Positions 17,408 through 26,582 of a stretch of 64,000 nucleotides of DNA are shown here, piece by piece. The number at the start of each line of letters is the position of its first letter. The stretch's first letter is position 1. The translations under genes were made by a program, and so were the position numbers. Under the pieces are notes generated by a model, which searched no databases, was not told where the DNA came from, and worked only from the letters and a program-made list of their open reading frames with translations. The DNA lies in contig NZ_KZ987724.1 of NCBI RefSeq assembly GCF_003614185.1, positions 1,899,360-1,963,359 on the forward strand. The letters run 5' to 3'. The DNA is from Paenibacillus aceti (GTDB lineage Bacteria > Bacillota > Bacilli > Paenibacillales > Paenibacillaceae).

Positions 17408-18731
17408 CTTGATTCATCACGTCCTTCGCATACTCCAGCAAAGCTTCACGCTCATTATTCAGCTTGCCCAGGGCTACCCGCTCAAGCAATTGCTTCATCA
17501 ATTGCCCAAGCCAAGGCCCCCCCTTCATCCCCAGGCCTTCGATCATATCGCTGCCAGCTACAGCCAAATCTCGCAGCTCATACACCTTCATCTCGTCATG
17601 CCACTTACTGGCTTGTTCCAGATATTTATGTAAATGAGCTACAGTTAGTTGCTCCTCTTCCAATACAAGACTGCCAGCTTGTACAAGGGACTGCAGCAGT
17701 GCTTGATGACATTGCAGCCATGCAGCTGTCGTAGCTCTGCCGTAGGCCAACTCCAAGGAAATCCAGGCCTTGCGCAGCTCTTCCCGCTCCTTCGGTTCAG
17801 CTTCATAAATGACTAGCTGAGCCAACCACTGTTCATCGAATTGGATCAGCTTGGTCGTCTGTTCAGCGATGCGATTGGGAAATGTCCACTGCTTCAGCCA
17901 TTCAATCGCGTCATCACCGCTCATCCTCACCCCTCTGAGTAGCAAATAGAGGCGCTTCTCCAGGCCCTTAAGCGAAGGCATCTCCAATGTCTGCAAATAG
18001 CTCTGACGCAGCGGCAGTTCATAAGTGAGCGGGTATTTGACGTAATTAATCACTCCGCTGCGGTGAATGAGAGCCAGCCCACGCAGCGGGTGAGGGCCTT
18101 CGAGCATTCGCTCCAGTTCAGCCCGAATTCGTTCCATCGCGATGAAGGTCAGCTTCTCTCTGCCTATAAGCAGGGCCCGCCACAGACTCTTCACCGGCTT
18201 GAAGCCAAATATAGAGGCGAAGCGTATCGCCCGCATCATCCGCAACGCATCCTCTTCGAACCGTTCCTCCGCAGCACCGACACAGCGGATCTGCCTCGCT
18301 GCAATATCCTCGCGGCCGCCAAACGGATCGATCAGCCGCCCGTCTATGCTGAGCGCCATCGCGTTCATCGTAAAGTCACGCCGCTGCAGGTCTTCCTTAA
18401 TCGCATCGACGAATTCAACCCGGGAAGGTCTGCGATGATCCTCATAATCCGCTTCCTTGCGGAACGTGGTCACTTCGAAGGAATGATCCTTCATCAGCAC
18501 CATGACCGTTCCATGCTGAATGCCTGTAGGGACCGTCCGTTCAAAGAGTGAAATCACCTGCTCCGGTCTGGCGGAGGTAGCGATATCCATATCATGAACC
18601 TCGCGGCCCATCAGTTCATCTCTGACGCATCCCCCGACAAAATAGGCTTCATAGCCTTGATCGATTAATATGCGTAGCACCTTTTCCCCCTGATGATACA
18701 TCAGGGGGTCTACCTGTTTCCAAGAATTCAT
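17397..18731 (-). CDS. cca: CCA tRNA nucleotidyltransferase
   Basis: Adds or repairs the 3' CCA end of tRNAs. It is a class II enzyme with catalytic YFVGGCVRDELMGREVHDMDIATSA, then the RRDFTMNAMA motif, EEDALRMMRAIRFASIFGF (motif D-like), and helical body and tail. The ATG at 18731 (444 aa) is preferred because GGAGG lies 11 bases upstream and the in-frame alternative at 18749 is a TTG inside that region. It is somewhat longer than the B. subtilis enzyme. It overlaps birA. Confidence 0.94.
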   Translation of the reverse strand: MNSWKQVDPLMYHQGEKVLRILIDQGYEAYFVGGCVRDELMGREVHDMDIATSARPEQVISLFERTVPTGIQHGTVMVLMKDHSFEVTTFRKEADYEDHRRPSRVEFVDAIKEDLQRRDFTMNAMALSIDGRLIDPFGGREDIAARQIRCVGAAEERFEEDALRMMRAIRFASIFGFKPVKSLWRALLIGREKLTFIAMERIRAELERMLEGPHPLRGLALIHRSGVINYVKYPLTYELPLRQSYLQTLEMPSLKGLEKRLYLLLRGVRMSGDDAIEWLKQWTFPNRIAEQTTKLIQFDEQWLAQLVIYEAEPKEREELRKAWISLELAYGRATTAAWLQCHQALLQSLVQAGSLVLEEEQLTVAHLHKYLEQASKWHDEMKVYELRDLAVAGSDMIEGLGMKGGPWLGQLMKQLLERVALGKLNNEREALLEYAKDVMNQDGI

Positions 18732-18806
18732 CGAATTGAAAGCCTCCAAGCGATTAGTCGATCTATCTGTGTGAATTTGCGAACTGAGGCCTGCTTCCGC
18801 TGAGGA

Positions 18807-19964
18807 TCAGCTCACCGGTGTCAGATCAGGCACTTCACGATTCAGCACGCGATAATAGATCGCTTCATAGATCGAAGTGATGCGGTCGCTGCTGAAATGA
18901 TTTCTGGCCCGCTCCAGGCACGCCTGCTTCATATGGCTGGTAAGCTCATCATTCGTTAATAGCGAAATGCAGAGCTCTGCCATTTGATCCGTAGCGCCGA
19001 TCGGCGCCAGGAAGCCGGTCTCACCGTGAGCTACCAGTTCCGGTATGCCACCGGCTATCGATCCAACCGTCGGTACTCCGCAGGCCATAGCCTCCAATGC
19101 GACGAGCCCGAAGCTCTCCTTCTCGGACGGCAGGAGAAGTACGTCCGCCATCGAGATCACCTGTGCGATATCATCCTGCTTGCCGAGGAAATGGACCCGT
19201 TCACTCAGTCCCATCTCTTTGATTTTACACTGAATCTTCGGCAGATCGGGACCCTCGCCCACTAGCAGCAGCTTGGCTGGTAGACTGGCATTGACTTTCT
19301 CGAAGATATCGATTACATCGCTAACCCGTTTAACCGGCCGAAAATTGGAAATATGCATCAGCACCTTTTCCTCGGGGTCGGCAAAATCATTGCGGCACTC
19401 AAGACAAGGCCTTGGATAATACACCCGCTCGTCAACGAAATTATAAGCGAGATCGATATCCCTTGAAATATCCAGAACCTCGCGGGTCTCCTTGATCAGA
19501 TCACGAGAGACAGAGGTAACGGCATCACTATTGTTAATGGCCAAGCGAATCAGATCCTTGAGCGATTCATCCTGAGCCAGTACGGTAATATCCGTTCCAT
19601 GCAATGTTGTAACCACCTTCAGTTGCTCCCCGACCATCTGCTTGGCCAGATAAGCGCACACCGCATGCGGCATGGCATAGTGTACATGCAGGATATCGAG
19701 CTTCTCCATTTTTGCTACTTGAGCCATTTTGGTCGCTAGAGACAGATCATAAGGCGGATAACGGAACACGTAATAGTCGCTGACTCCGACCTCGTGATAG
19801 ATAATATTTTTATGGAAGCTACCTAATCTGAAAGGTACGCCATGACAAATAAAGTGAACCTCATGTCCTTTCTCTGCCAGCAGTTTACCGAGTTCGGTCG
19901 CTACAACCCCCGAACCTCCCAGTGAAGGATAACAGGTAATGCCAATTTTTAGATGCTGGTTCAT
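18807..19964 (-). CDS. bshA: N-acetyl-alpha-D-glucosaminyl L-malate synthase
   Basis: First step of bacillithiol synthesis: a GT4 glycosyltransferase linking GlcNAc from UDP-GlcNAc to L-malate. The 385-aa protein has the GT-B fold signs GITCYPSLGGSGVVATELGKLLAEKGHEVHFI, TTLHGTDITVL and the donor site PSEKESFGLVALEAMACGVP. The next gene downstream is bshB1, in the conserved Firmicute order. AAGGAGGCC lies upstream of the start. Confidence 0.95.
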   Translation of the reverse strand: MNQHLKIGITCYPSLGGSGVVATELGKLLAEKGHEVHFICHGVPFRLGSFHKNIIYHEVGVSDYYVFRYPPYDLSLATKMAQVAKMEKLDILHVHYAMPHAVCAYLAKQMVGEQLKVVTTLHGTDITVLAQDESLKDLIRLAINNSDAVTSVSRDLIKETREVLDISRDIDLAYNFVDERVYYPRPCLECRNDFADPEEKVLMHISNFRPVKRVSDVIDIFEKVNASLPAKLLLVGEGPDLPKIQCKIKEMGLSERVHFLGKQDDIAQVISMADVLLLPSEKESFGLVALEAMACGVPTVGSIAGGIPELVAHGETGFLAPIGATDQMAELCISLLTNDELTSHMKQACLERARNHFSSDRITSIYEAIYYRVLNREVPDLTPVS

Positions 19965-20004
19965 CGGTGGGGGCCTCCTTTAATGTAGTTGTTTCTGATA
20001 TAGC

Positions 20005-20718
20005 TTATGAACTTCGGTTCCCAAATAGATTAACAACATAAGGGGTCTTGACCGCGAACCCCTCTGCATAAGGGATCAGCTTACGCTGGCCTAGCAAGGA
20101 ATCCCGAGCCTTGACCCGTTCGACATAGCCTTGATTCAGCGGCGTAAGGGCAATGTCCTCCCCTCGCGGATCATGGCCGAACTGCGACCGGTAGCAGCCT
20201 AATGCCTGCTCCTTGAGCGCATAGCAGTCGGTAACATCCACGAGTAAATCAGGAGTCCTCCAGTCATTAATGAAATAGAAATATAGCTCCGGCGCAGCGA
20301 CCGCAGGCTTGTCCGGCATATATCGACGCAGCTTACTATTGAAGGCTGCTTCCTCGACCAGCTTACTGCAGGCGACATGATCCGGATGACGATCCTCCCA
20401 ATACGGGGCAAAAATAAGCGCCGGCTGATATTCACGGATCACCGCAGTCACAGCCGCAATCTGCTCTGCCGAGCCAGTTATGCCGCGATCCGGTAAGCCA
20501 AGATTCATCCGTCTTGTCACACCGAGCACTTCGGCGGCGGCGGCGGCCTCCTGCTTGCGAAGCGTGACATTTCCGTTAGAAGACAGCTCCGCTTCGGTTA
20601 AATCGCAAAGCCCGATCCGATAACCCGCCGCAATCTGCTTGGCGATCGTCCCGGCCATACCGATCTCGGCATCGTCTGCATGCGCGCCGAAAATCAATAT
20701 ATCCAGCGGCTCGCTCAT
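20005..20718 (-). CDS. bshB1: N-acetylglucosaminyl-L-malate deacetylase
   Basis: Second bacillithiol enzyme, a zinc LmbE-like deacetylase of 237 aa. Zinc motif FGAHADDAEIGMAGTIAK (typical AHPDD, here AHADD), then RHPDHVACSKLVEEAAF, and the closing YAEGFAVKTPYVV. It sits upstream of bshA in transcription and overlaps mgsA by one base. The third pathway enzyme, BshC, is not in the window. Confidence 0.94.
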   Translation of the reverse strand: MSEPLDILIFGAHADDAEIGMAGTIAKQIAAGYRIGLCDLTEAELSSNGNVTLRKQEAAAAAEVLGVTRRMNLGLPDRGITGSAEQIAAVTAVIREYQPALIFAPYWEDRHPDHVACSKLVEEAAFNSKLRRYMPDKPAVAAPELYFYFINDWRTPDLLVDVTDCYALKEQALGCYRSQFGHDPRGEDIALTPLNQGYVERVKARDSLLGQRKLIPYAEGFAVKTPYVVNLFGNRSS

Positions 20719-21137
20719 TATTTCAGCTCCGGCTTCAATAACTCAACCAGCTCGCGCCAGGCGAAATCTCCGCGATCCAGCGCACGGACCAGAATTTCTG
20801 CGGTGGCCATATTCGTAGCTACCGGAATACCGTGAACGTCGCAAAGACGAAGCAAAGCGGTGATATCTGGTTCATGTGGCTGAGCCATCAGCGGATCACG
20901 CAGGAAAATAACCAGATCCATTTCATTCTGAGCAATCAACGCCCCGATCTGTTGATCCCCGCCTAGTGGACCGGATAGGAAGCGATGAATCTTAAGATCG
21001 GTAGCCTCCATGATGCGCTGTCCTGTCGTACCGGTGGAGAATAAATTTTTGTCCTTAAATACATGTTCATAAGCAACTGCGAAGTTTACGATGTCTTCTT
21101 TTTTTCTGTCATGGGCAATAAATGCAACGTTTAGCAT
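20718..21137 (-). CDS. mgsA: Methylglyoxal synthase
   Basis: Turns dihydroxyacetone phosphate into methylglyoxal and phosphate, a glycolysis bypass. The 139-aa protein has [13 protein letters not shown], the phosphate-binding [24 protein letters not shown] and the catalytic Asp region [16 protein letters not shown]. It lies between dapB and bshB1 as in B. subtilis. Bacillithiol from the next genes takes part in methylglyoxal detoxification, which may explain the linkage. Confidence 0.95.
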   Translation of the reverse strand: MLNVAFIAHDRKKEDIVNFAVAYEHVFKDKNLFSTGTTGQRIMEATDLKIHRFLSGPLGGDQQIGALIAQNEMDLVIFLRDPLMAQPHEPDITALLRLCDVHGIPVATNMATAEILVRALDRGDFAWRELVELLKPELK

Positions 21138-21150
21138 TAGACCTCATCCC

Positions 21151-21957
21151 CTACTCTTCCATAAGATGTTCAAATCCGTAAATCATACCTTTACAGGCCA
21201 AAACTTTCTTTACTGCTATATTAACACCTGGCATATACCCAGCGCGATCATAAGAATCATGGCGAATTTTCAAAGTTTGCCCGAAGTCCCCGAACACGAC
21301 CTCCTCTTGAGCAAAAATCCCTGGCAGCCGGACGCTGTGGATCCGGAATCCATTATAATATCCGCCGCGCGTCCCTTCGATCGTCTCTTCCTCATTAGGA
21401 TTGCCTTGTCTATGCTCTTCCCGATTCATCGAGATCATTTCAGCGGTCTTGATCGCTGTCCCGGAAGGTGCATCCAGCTTCTGGTCACTATGATATTCGA
21501 TGATCTCCACATTAGGAAAATACTTCGCCGCTTCGGCAGCAAATTTCATCAGCAGAATAGCGCCGACGGAAAAATTGGGGGCAATCAGCCCGCCCAACCC
21601 TTTATCAAGGCATAGCTTGTCCAGATGCTCGATCTGCTCTGGCGTAAAGCCCGTCGTACCTGTAACTGGAGATACTCCATGTCTGATCGCCAGCTCAGTA
21701 TTCGTATAAGCAGATTGAGGTGTGGTGAAATCGACCATAACCTGCGGCTTGCTCTCAAGCAGAGCCAGCTCCAGATCCGAGGTAATCGCAACGCCGCAAG
21801 GCTGCTTGCCAACCAATGTACCCGCATCGAGCCCTTCCTCAGACGGGCTTACAGCCGCCACTAATTGTAGCTCCGGGTCCTCTAGTACCATTTTGACGAC
21901 TTCTTTACCCATTTTACCGGCAGCGCCGACAACGGCTACTCTTATTTGTTCCCCCAT
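21151..21957 (-). CDS. dapB: 4-hydroxy-tetrahydrodipicolinate reductase
   Basis: Reduces the dihydrodipicolinate precursor for lysine and for spore dipicolinic acid. From the ATG at 21957 (268 aa; AAGGGGG well placed; in-frame TTG at 21978 rejected) it has the Rossmann motif VAVVGAAGKMGKEVV, GTTGFTPEQ, and the substrate motif EYHSDQKLDAPSGTA. That motif has Ser157 where E. coli has the second His of the HH pair; His156 and Lys160 remain. The gene follows the TPR gene closely. Confidence 0.94.
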   Translation of the reverse strand: MGEQIRVAVVGAAGKMGKEVVKMVLEDPELQLVAAVSPSEEGLDAGTLVGKQPCGVAITSDLELALLESKPQVMVDFTTPQSAYTNTELAIRHGVSPVTGTTGFTPEQIEHLDKLCLDKGLGGLIAPNFSVGAILLMKFAAEAAKYFPNVEIIEYHSDQKLDAPSGTAIKTAEMISMNREEHRQGNPNEEETIEGTRGGYYNGFRIHSVRLPGIFAQEEVVFGDFGQTLKIRHDSYDRAGYMPGVNIAVKKVLACKGMIYGFEHLMEE

Positions 21958-21978
21958 TTTTAATCCCCCTTCACTCAA

Positions 21979-22512
21979 TTAAGATGATGATTTATTCAAT
22001 CTGTTCTCCAACTGTTGTTCCAATTCGGTGAGCTGCCTCGCAATCCCTTCGTCTTGAGGAAGAGCATAGGCTTCTCGCAATGTGCGCAGCGCGGCTTCAT
22101 ATTGTGCCATTTCTCCATAGGCGATCGCCAGCCAAATCTGCACCTCGACCGATAGCGGATCGAGCTCACCCGCTCTCTCCAGCAGACTGACCGCCCTTTC
22201 GGACCTGAATACCCGGTCTTCGACCGAGTTCTCCAGATGATTTCTCGCCATTACAGTCAGTTCCTTGGCCCTCAGCCGATCATAATGCAGCATATATTCC
22301 TTATGGTCAGGTGCCAGTGTCGCCGCCAGACGAGCATGAGCCAGAGCTTTATCCAGCAAATTGCTACGGGCACTGGTGATCGAATGACGATAATGGATAT
22401 CGGCATTATCCGGTTCAACGCCGAGCGCCTGCTCGAACCAATAGAGCGCCTGCTCAAAATCATTCTCATATATGCTTCGGTATGCTTTGCTTAAATATAG
22501 TTCTGCCTTCAT
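21979..22512 (-). CDS. Tetratricopeptide repeat protein, function unknown
   Basis: 177 aa built of about three or four TPR-like helix pairs (YLSKAYRSIYENDFEQALYWFEQALGVEPDNADIH is the clearest; then ALAHARLAATLAPDHKEY; AVSLLERAGELDPLSVEVQIWLAIAYGEMAQYEAAL). No signal peptide or membrane helix. It stands between ypjD and dapB and ends 22 bases before the dapB start, so it is probably in the same transcript. B. subtilis has no gene at this spot in the order I recall. Confidence 0.72.
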   Translation of the reverse strand: MKAELYLSKAYRSIYENDFEQALYWFEQALGVEPDNADIHYRHSITSARSNLLDKALAHARLAATLAPDHKEYMLHYDRLRAKELTVMARNHLENSVEDRVFRSERAVSLLERAGELDPLSVEVQIWLAIAYGEMAQYEAALRTLREAYALPQDEGIARQLTELEQQLENRLNKSSS

Positions 22513-22571
22513 TTGCTGTCCCTCCCAAACAGAAGTGGGCTAATTGCTATTACAGCATATGAAGGCGCGCC

Positions 22572-22904
22572 TTATTCGGTGTCCTTTTTCGTCCAACGAT
22601 CTGCATCGCGGGTTGAAAATTTACGCATTACATTATTATGGGCCTCAGTCAGATCCATTCCGAGCGAGTTGGCGAAGCAAATCGTAATGAAGAGGATATC
22701 TCCCAGTTCCAGTTCAATCGAGCCCTCTGGCTCGTCCGGCTTCTTGGGCTTCTCTCCATATGTATGATTCACTTCCCGGGCCAGTTCGCCGAGTTCTTCG
22801 CTCATTCGGGCGATTAACGCCAACGGACTGAAATAGCCCTCTTTGAATTGCGATATATATTCGTCTACTTCTCGCTGCATCTCAGCCAGAGTCTTCTCCT
22901 TCAT
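22572..22904 (-). CDS. MazG-like nucleotide pyrophosphohydrolase (YpjD type)
   Basis: 110 aa with the all-alpha NTP-PPase core: metal-binding EELGELAREV and the second ELELGDILFITICFANSLG. Such enzymes hydrolyse (d)NTPs to monophosphates and may clean damaged nucleotides. Position next to the dapB cluster and opposite a YitT gene matches ypjD of B. subtilis. Confidence 0.88.
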   Translation of the reverse strand: MKEKTLAEMQREVDEYISQFKEGYFSPLALIARMSEELGELAREVNHTYGEKPKKPDEPEGSIELELGDILFITICFANSLGMDLTEAHNNVMRKFSTRDADRWTKKDTE

Positions 22905-22959
22905 CCTATCACCCCATCTTCTTTGTCTAGATTAATTCTTATGTTATCGTAACAGGAAA

Positions 22960-22987
22960 TTGAAAACAAACTCTTTTTGTATATACT
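22960..22987 (+). promoter_or_regulatory. Candidate sigma-A promoter of the YitT-family gene
   Basis: -35 TTGAAA (22960-22965), 16-base spacer, -10 TATACT (22982-22987), about 50 bases before the start codon at 23038. It lies between divergent genes. Confidence 0.5.
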
Positions 22988-23037
22988 AAGGAAAGAAATA
23001 CGTAAAATGATTATACTACTCACTCGTAAAGGAAGAA

Positions 23038-23904
23038 ATGAGTATTATGAAAAATATCACAATGCATGTGAAATCGGTCATACCGATCATTATTGGGACG
23101 GCGATCTATGCTTTTGGTTTACTCTATTTTATAATACCGAACCATCTCATGGAAGGCGGGGTCACAGGGATCACGATTCTGTTGAAATATGCGTTCAGCA
23201 TATCCCCGTCCGTCTCGAACCTGCTCATCAATATTCCTCTGTACCTGCTCGGCTGGAAAATCCTCGGCGGCCGGCAAATGATTCTGACCGGGGTCGGAAT
23301 CTGCTCTTTGTCCTTCTTCCTTTGGCTATTCGAGCGTATTCTGAGCCAAGGCTGGATCGATATGCTGGAGACCGATTATATTCTTGCCGCTTTATACGCA
23401 GGCGTGACGCTTGGAGCCGGCCTCGGCATCGTCTTTCGCTTCGGAGGCACGACAGGCGGGTCCGACATTATCGCCCGCATTCTAGGGCGTAAATTCGGCT
23501 TCAGGATGGGGCAGGTCATTCTGAGTATCGATGTGATCATCATCGGCCTCTCTCTCTTCTATGTACGTAAAGAGAATATTCTATACACGCTTGTAGCTGT
23601 ATTCATCGCTTCCAGGATGATCGATTTCATCCAGGAAGGGGCCTATGCGGCCAAAGCCTTCATGATTATTAGCGATCATGCGGAAGTCATTGCAGACATC
23701 ATTACGAAGGAATTAGAGCGGGGTGTTACGCTAATTCCGGCCAAAGGTGCCTATTCCAAGCAGGATAAGCCGATGGCTTACTGCGTCGTGTCAAGGCAGG
23801 AGATCAGACGTCTTCAAGGTATCGCCAAATCGGTAGACCCCCGGGCCTTCATCATTATTAGCGATGTCCGCGATGTACATGGCGAAGGCTTTCGCGAAGA
23901 ATAA
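23038..23904 (+). CDS. YitT-family membrane protein (YpjC-like)
   Basis: 288 aa with five or so membrane segments (about 12-34, 52-72, 80-99, 112-133, 155-175) carrying the family motifs GGVTGITILLKY and RFGGTTGGSDIIARIL, then a C-terminal cytoplasmic DUF2179 domain (about 205-288: FMIISDHAEVIADIITKELERGVTLIPAKGAYS ... IIISDVRDVHGEGF). Transport substrate is unknown. AAAGGAAG precedes the ATG. It is one of the few plus-strand genes and shares a terminator with ypjB; B. subtilis ypjC has the same neighbours. Confidence 0.88.
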   Translation: MSIMKNITMHVKSVIPIIIGTAIYAFGLLYFIIPNHLMEGGVTGITILLKYAFSISPSVSNLLINIPLYLLGWKILGGRQMILTGVGICSLSFFLWLFERILSQGWIDMLETDYILAALYAGVTLGAGLGIVFRFGGTTGGSDIIARILGRKFGFRMGQVILSIDVIIIGLSLFYVRKENILYTLVAVFIASRMIDFIQEGAYAAKAFMIISDHAEVIADIITKELERGVTLIPAKGAYSKQDKPMAYCVVSRQEIRRLQGIAKSVDPRAFIIISDVRDVHGEGFREE

Positions 23905-23949
23905 AGAAGAGGTGCCCCGAGCGAGATTGATCAGGGGCACCTCTTCTTT
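23903..23949. terminator. Bidirectional terminator between the YitT gene and ypjB
   Basis: A perfect 16-bp stem (23903-23918 with 23934-23949) with a 15-base loop begins at the YitT stop codon and ends just before the ypjB stop. A and T runs at its two ends suit both directions of transcription. Confidence 0.88.
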
Positions 23950-23956
23950 CGTGGAA

Positions 23957-24850
23957 TCAGAAGCGAAAGCGGTCATTCTTTTCTTTTTGGCCAGGCGTTG
24001 TAATCACCGTTTGGTTCGCCCGATATTTCCGGTAAGCAGTATAGAACAGAGCAAGCAGAATCCAACCACCGATCAATAGACTCCAATTCCAGGGATTTCC
24101 GTAGCCAGCAATGGGAACGAAGACGGGTTCATCTGTTTTTTTGCCGAATAACTCCTTCACCAGCTGCTCCCCCTGCTGCAAGGTTCCCGATAGCACGGAC
24201 TCGTCCTTGTTCTTCTCACTTGTCAGACCATCGACATAGGATAGCCAGGAATCAAAACGATGGATCTCCGATATATTCTTGCGTATGACAGCCGCCGGAC
24301 GAATTAATTCATAATGCGATCTCAGACTCAGATATGCCTCTCTTAATGAGGTCGCATCGCCTTCTACTCGCGCCTTGATCATCTGCTGCAGATCCTCACT
24401 AAGCACCTTGTAATATTGATGCCAGAACGCCTGCTGCGGATGGGTAAGACTGTTAACCGCCAGCCTGAGCCTGGCGGAGGAAGTGATCCAATCCTCCTGA
24501 CCGTCTACCGCCCTGGCCAATGTCTCTTTGACATCCATAATCGTGCCCGCCAGAGCATGGATCCCCTCGACCGAGGTCAATCCCTTGAATGACAGATGCT
24601 CCAGCGCCCCGATCACCTGCTCCATACTCTGATTGGCCTGCTTCGTATTCCCTTGCTGCATATCCTGATATAGCGATTCCGTTGCGGCTTCAAGCTGTCG
24701 TAGCCTCTCGGCCCGCTCCTGCTCCGTTAATTCGATATCCGCTGCTGAGCTGACGGACAGCAAGGCAGCATTCGCCTGAGATCCTTGCAGAAGCAGCAGA
24801 ACGATCGATAAAGCCGCTAATAGACTAGCTCCTTTCCATTTCACGGACAT
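23957..24850 (-). CDS. ypjB: Sporulation protein YpjB homologue
   Basis: 297 aa with a signal peptide or N-terminal anchor (about 8-28), a mostly helical extracytoplasmic domain, and a C-terminal membrane helix (about 253-273, NPWNWSLLIGGWILLALFYTAY) with a basic tail. The layout and the position beside ypjA and the YitT gene match YpjB, a sporulation protein of unknown mechanism. It follows ypjA by 80 bases. Confidence 0.82.
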   Translation of the reverse strand: MSVKWKGASLLAALSIVLLLLQGSQANAALLSVSSAADIELTEQERAERLRQLEAATESLYQDMQQGNTKQANQSMEQVIGALEHLSFKGLTSVEGIHALAGTIMDVKETLARAVDGQEDWITSSARLRLAVNSLTHPQQAFWHQYYKVLSEDLQQMIKARVEGDATSLREAYLSLRSHYELIRPAAVIRKNISEIHRFDSWLSYVDGLTSEKNKDESVLSGTLQQGEQLVKELFGKKTDEPVFVPIAGYGNPWNWSLLIGGWILLALFYTAYRKYRANQTVITTPGQKEKNDRFRF

Positions 24851-24930
24851 CCCTCCCTACCATCATGCTATGGCAGGCTGTCCATGCTTAGAACCTGATA
24901 TTTAACACCTTCATCGCCCCGACCTGTCGC

Positions 24931-25557
24931 CTATCGTCGCTTCGCTCCCCGAAGTGCAGCCCACCCGGCCAACGCGCTGGCACAGGTTAGAGCGAAGGTA
25001 AATACCATCACTATATTTACATCATTCCACAGCACCTCAGGGAGCCATGGATAGACTCCGAAGCTGTAGTCGATCATATCATTCAGCAGCGTCCAGCTCC
25101 AGGCACCAACCAGCATAAATGTCCCGAATTTGAACAGCCGGACATATAAGAGGGCCTCTACCACCATGGCCAAATGGGAGCCGACCAGCATCCAATGCTG
25201 CCACACCAACGGCTCACCCTGCGCCGCTCCGGCGAAAATAATCGCCACCGCCCATAAGCCATATTTGACGCTCGTCACGACAGCCAGGCCCTCGATGATC
25301 GTGCGGACGATATAGAATTTCCCTAATCTGTGCGGAAACAATAGAAATAATAACGCCAGCGTAAAGAATAGACTGGCCGTAGGGCTGTCCGGCACGAAAA
25401 CAATGAGCCAATGCGGCTGCGTCGCCCATGTCTCCCTCAATTGATCATCATACCAAATATAGCCGTAGATCGTCCCCAGCAAATTGACGATGAACAGGCT
25501 CCATAATATGTATCGGTTACCTAATAGGGACTTGCCCCAGAATGACGACAGCCTCAA
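24931..25557 (-). CDS. DUF1405 membrane protein (YpjA-like)
   Basis: 208 aa, about six membrane segments (SLFIVNLLGTIYGYIWY, LIVFVPDSPTASLFFTLALLFL, IIEGLAVVTSVKYGLWAVAIIFAG, HWMLVGSHLAMVVEALLY, VGAWSWTLLNDMIDY, VMVFTFALTCASALAGW). The FVPDSPTASLFF motif is typical of DUF1405. It follows qcrC, separated by a terminator. Function is unknown. Confidence 0.85.
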   Translation of the reverse strand: MRLSSFWGKSLLGNRYILWSLFIVNLLGTIYGYIWYDDQLRETWATQPHWLIVFVPDSPTASLFFTLALLFLLFPHRLGKFYIVRTIIEGLAVVTSVKYGLWAVAIIFAGAAQGEPLVWQHWMLVGSHLAMVVEALLYVRLFKFGTFMLVGAWSWTLLNDMIDYSFGVYPWLPEVLWNDVNIVMVFTFALTCASALAGWAALRGAKRR

Positions 25558-25594
25558 ACGAAAAGCTCCTCTCTATAGCAGGATGACAATATGT

Positions 25595-25625
25595 AAAAAA
25601 CCTGATCGTCATTTACGATCAGGTT
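25595..25625 (-). terminator. Terminator of the qcrABC operon
   Basis: Perfect 11-bp stem (25599-25609 with 25615-25625) and five-base loop, followed on the minus strand by six T residues. It lies 10 bases after the qcrC stop. Confidence 0.9.
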
Positions 25626-25635
25626 CGTTATACGA

Positions 25636-26517
25636 CTATTCTACTGCCTCTGCCTTCTGCTTCGCAAGCCACTCGGCCAGATGATCGATATCTTCGTCGC
25701 TCAGGCCGTTCTCTTTGGCTGCTGAGTACACTTCAGGCATTCTACCGTTCAAGCCTTCTTTAATAATAGTAAGAATTCCTTCCTGATCATGCTTGTCGCC
25801 AACGCCGCGCAGTGACGGTCCGCCAGCCCCCTTCAGATCAGCACCATGACAGCTAACACAAGTCGCCTTCTTATAGAACTCCATCGCCGGATCATCTTTG
25901 TCCACAATAGCGACTTCCTGATCCTGAATCGCATTGGTCGTCGGTAAGCCTTTCTCTCGATTTTCCCGAGCCTTCTCCTCACGCTGGATATGCTCCGGCT
26001 TAAGGCCGCTGGCCTCAAGCTCATTCTGATAATGAGTCCAGGCGAAATTCGTCAGATAGACTAGCGAGGCGATCGATAATAACATCAATGATGAGGCGAT
26101 CGGGCGCCTGTAGAATCTTCGCTCTTTGCCACGGTCAAGGAACGGAGCCAGCATCAATGCGCCAAACGCGACCCCCGGAATCCCCAGCGTCCCTAGCGTA
26201 ATATAATCCCCCGAAGCATACGGATACTTCAAATACTGATAGAGGAATAGAAAATACCAGTCCGGCATCGGAATGACCTGAGCATTCGGGTTAGCCGGAT
26301 ATCCAAGCGGTGCCGGCTCCGCGATCGTCAACACCAGAAACCCGACTAGTACGACAACACCGACCATCCATTCCTTGAGCAGAAAATTCGGTATGAATGC
26401 TTCTGATTTTCCCGGGTAAGCCGTGTAGTCGGGAGGTGTAACGAAGCCTTCGCCTTTACGGATACGCGAATCACCGACATATACGACCTTCTCTTTCGAT
26501 TTATCCTCATGAGCCAT
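25636..26517 (-). CDS. qcrC: Menaquinol:cytochrome c reductase, cytochrome b/c subunit
   Basis: Fusion of the subunit IV-like membrane part of cytochrome b with a cytochrome c domain. 293 aa: membrane segments about 52-70, 113-130 and 142-160, PDWYFLFLYQYL quinone-site region, then a c-type domain with haem motif CVSCH and GPSLRGVG; a Met ligand is likely in NGRMPEVY. Carries electrons from menaquinol to a cytochrome c or oxidase. Last gene of qcrABC. Confidence 0.94.
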   Translation of the reverse strand: MAHEDKSKEKVVYVGDSRIRKGEGFVTPPDYTAYPGKSEAFIPNFLLKEWMVGVVVLVGFLVLTIAEPAPLGYPANPNAQVIPMPDWYFLFLYQYLKYPYASGDYITLGTLGIPGVAFGALMLAPFLDRGKERRFYRRPIASSLMLLSIASLVYLTNFAWTHYQNELEASGLKPEHIQREEKARENREKGLPTTNAIQDQEVAIVDKDDPAMEFYKKATCVSCHGADLKGAGGPSLRGVGDKHDQEGILTIIKEGLNGRMPEVYSAAKENGLSDEDIDHLAEWLAKQKAEAVE

Positions 26518-26582
26518 GTCAATGCCCCCCTTCCTTCATTTTCATAATGAATTTAATTCAGAATGTGCTGAGCAACGGAATT

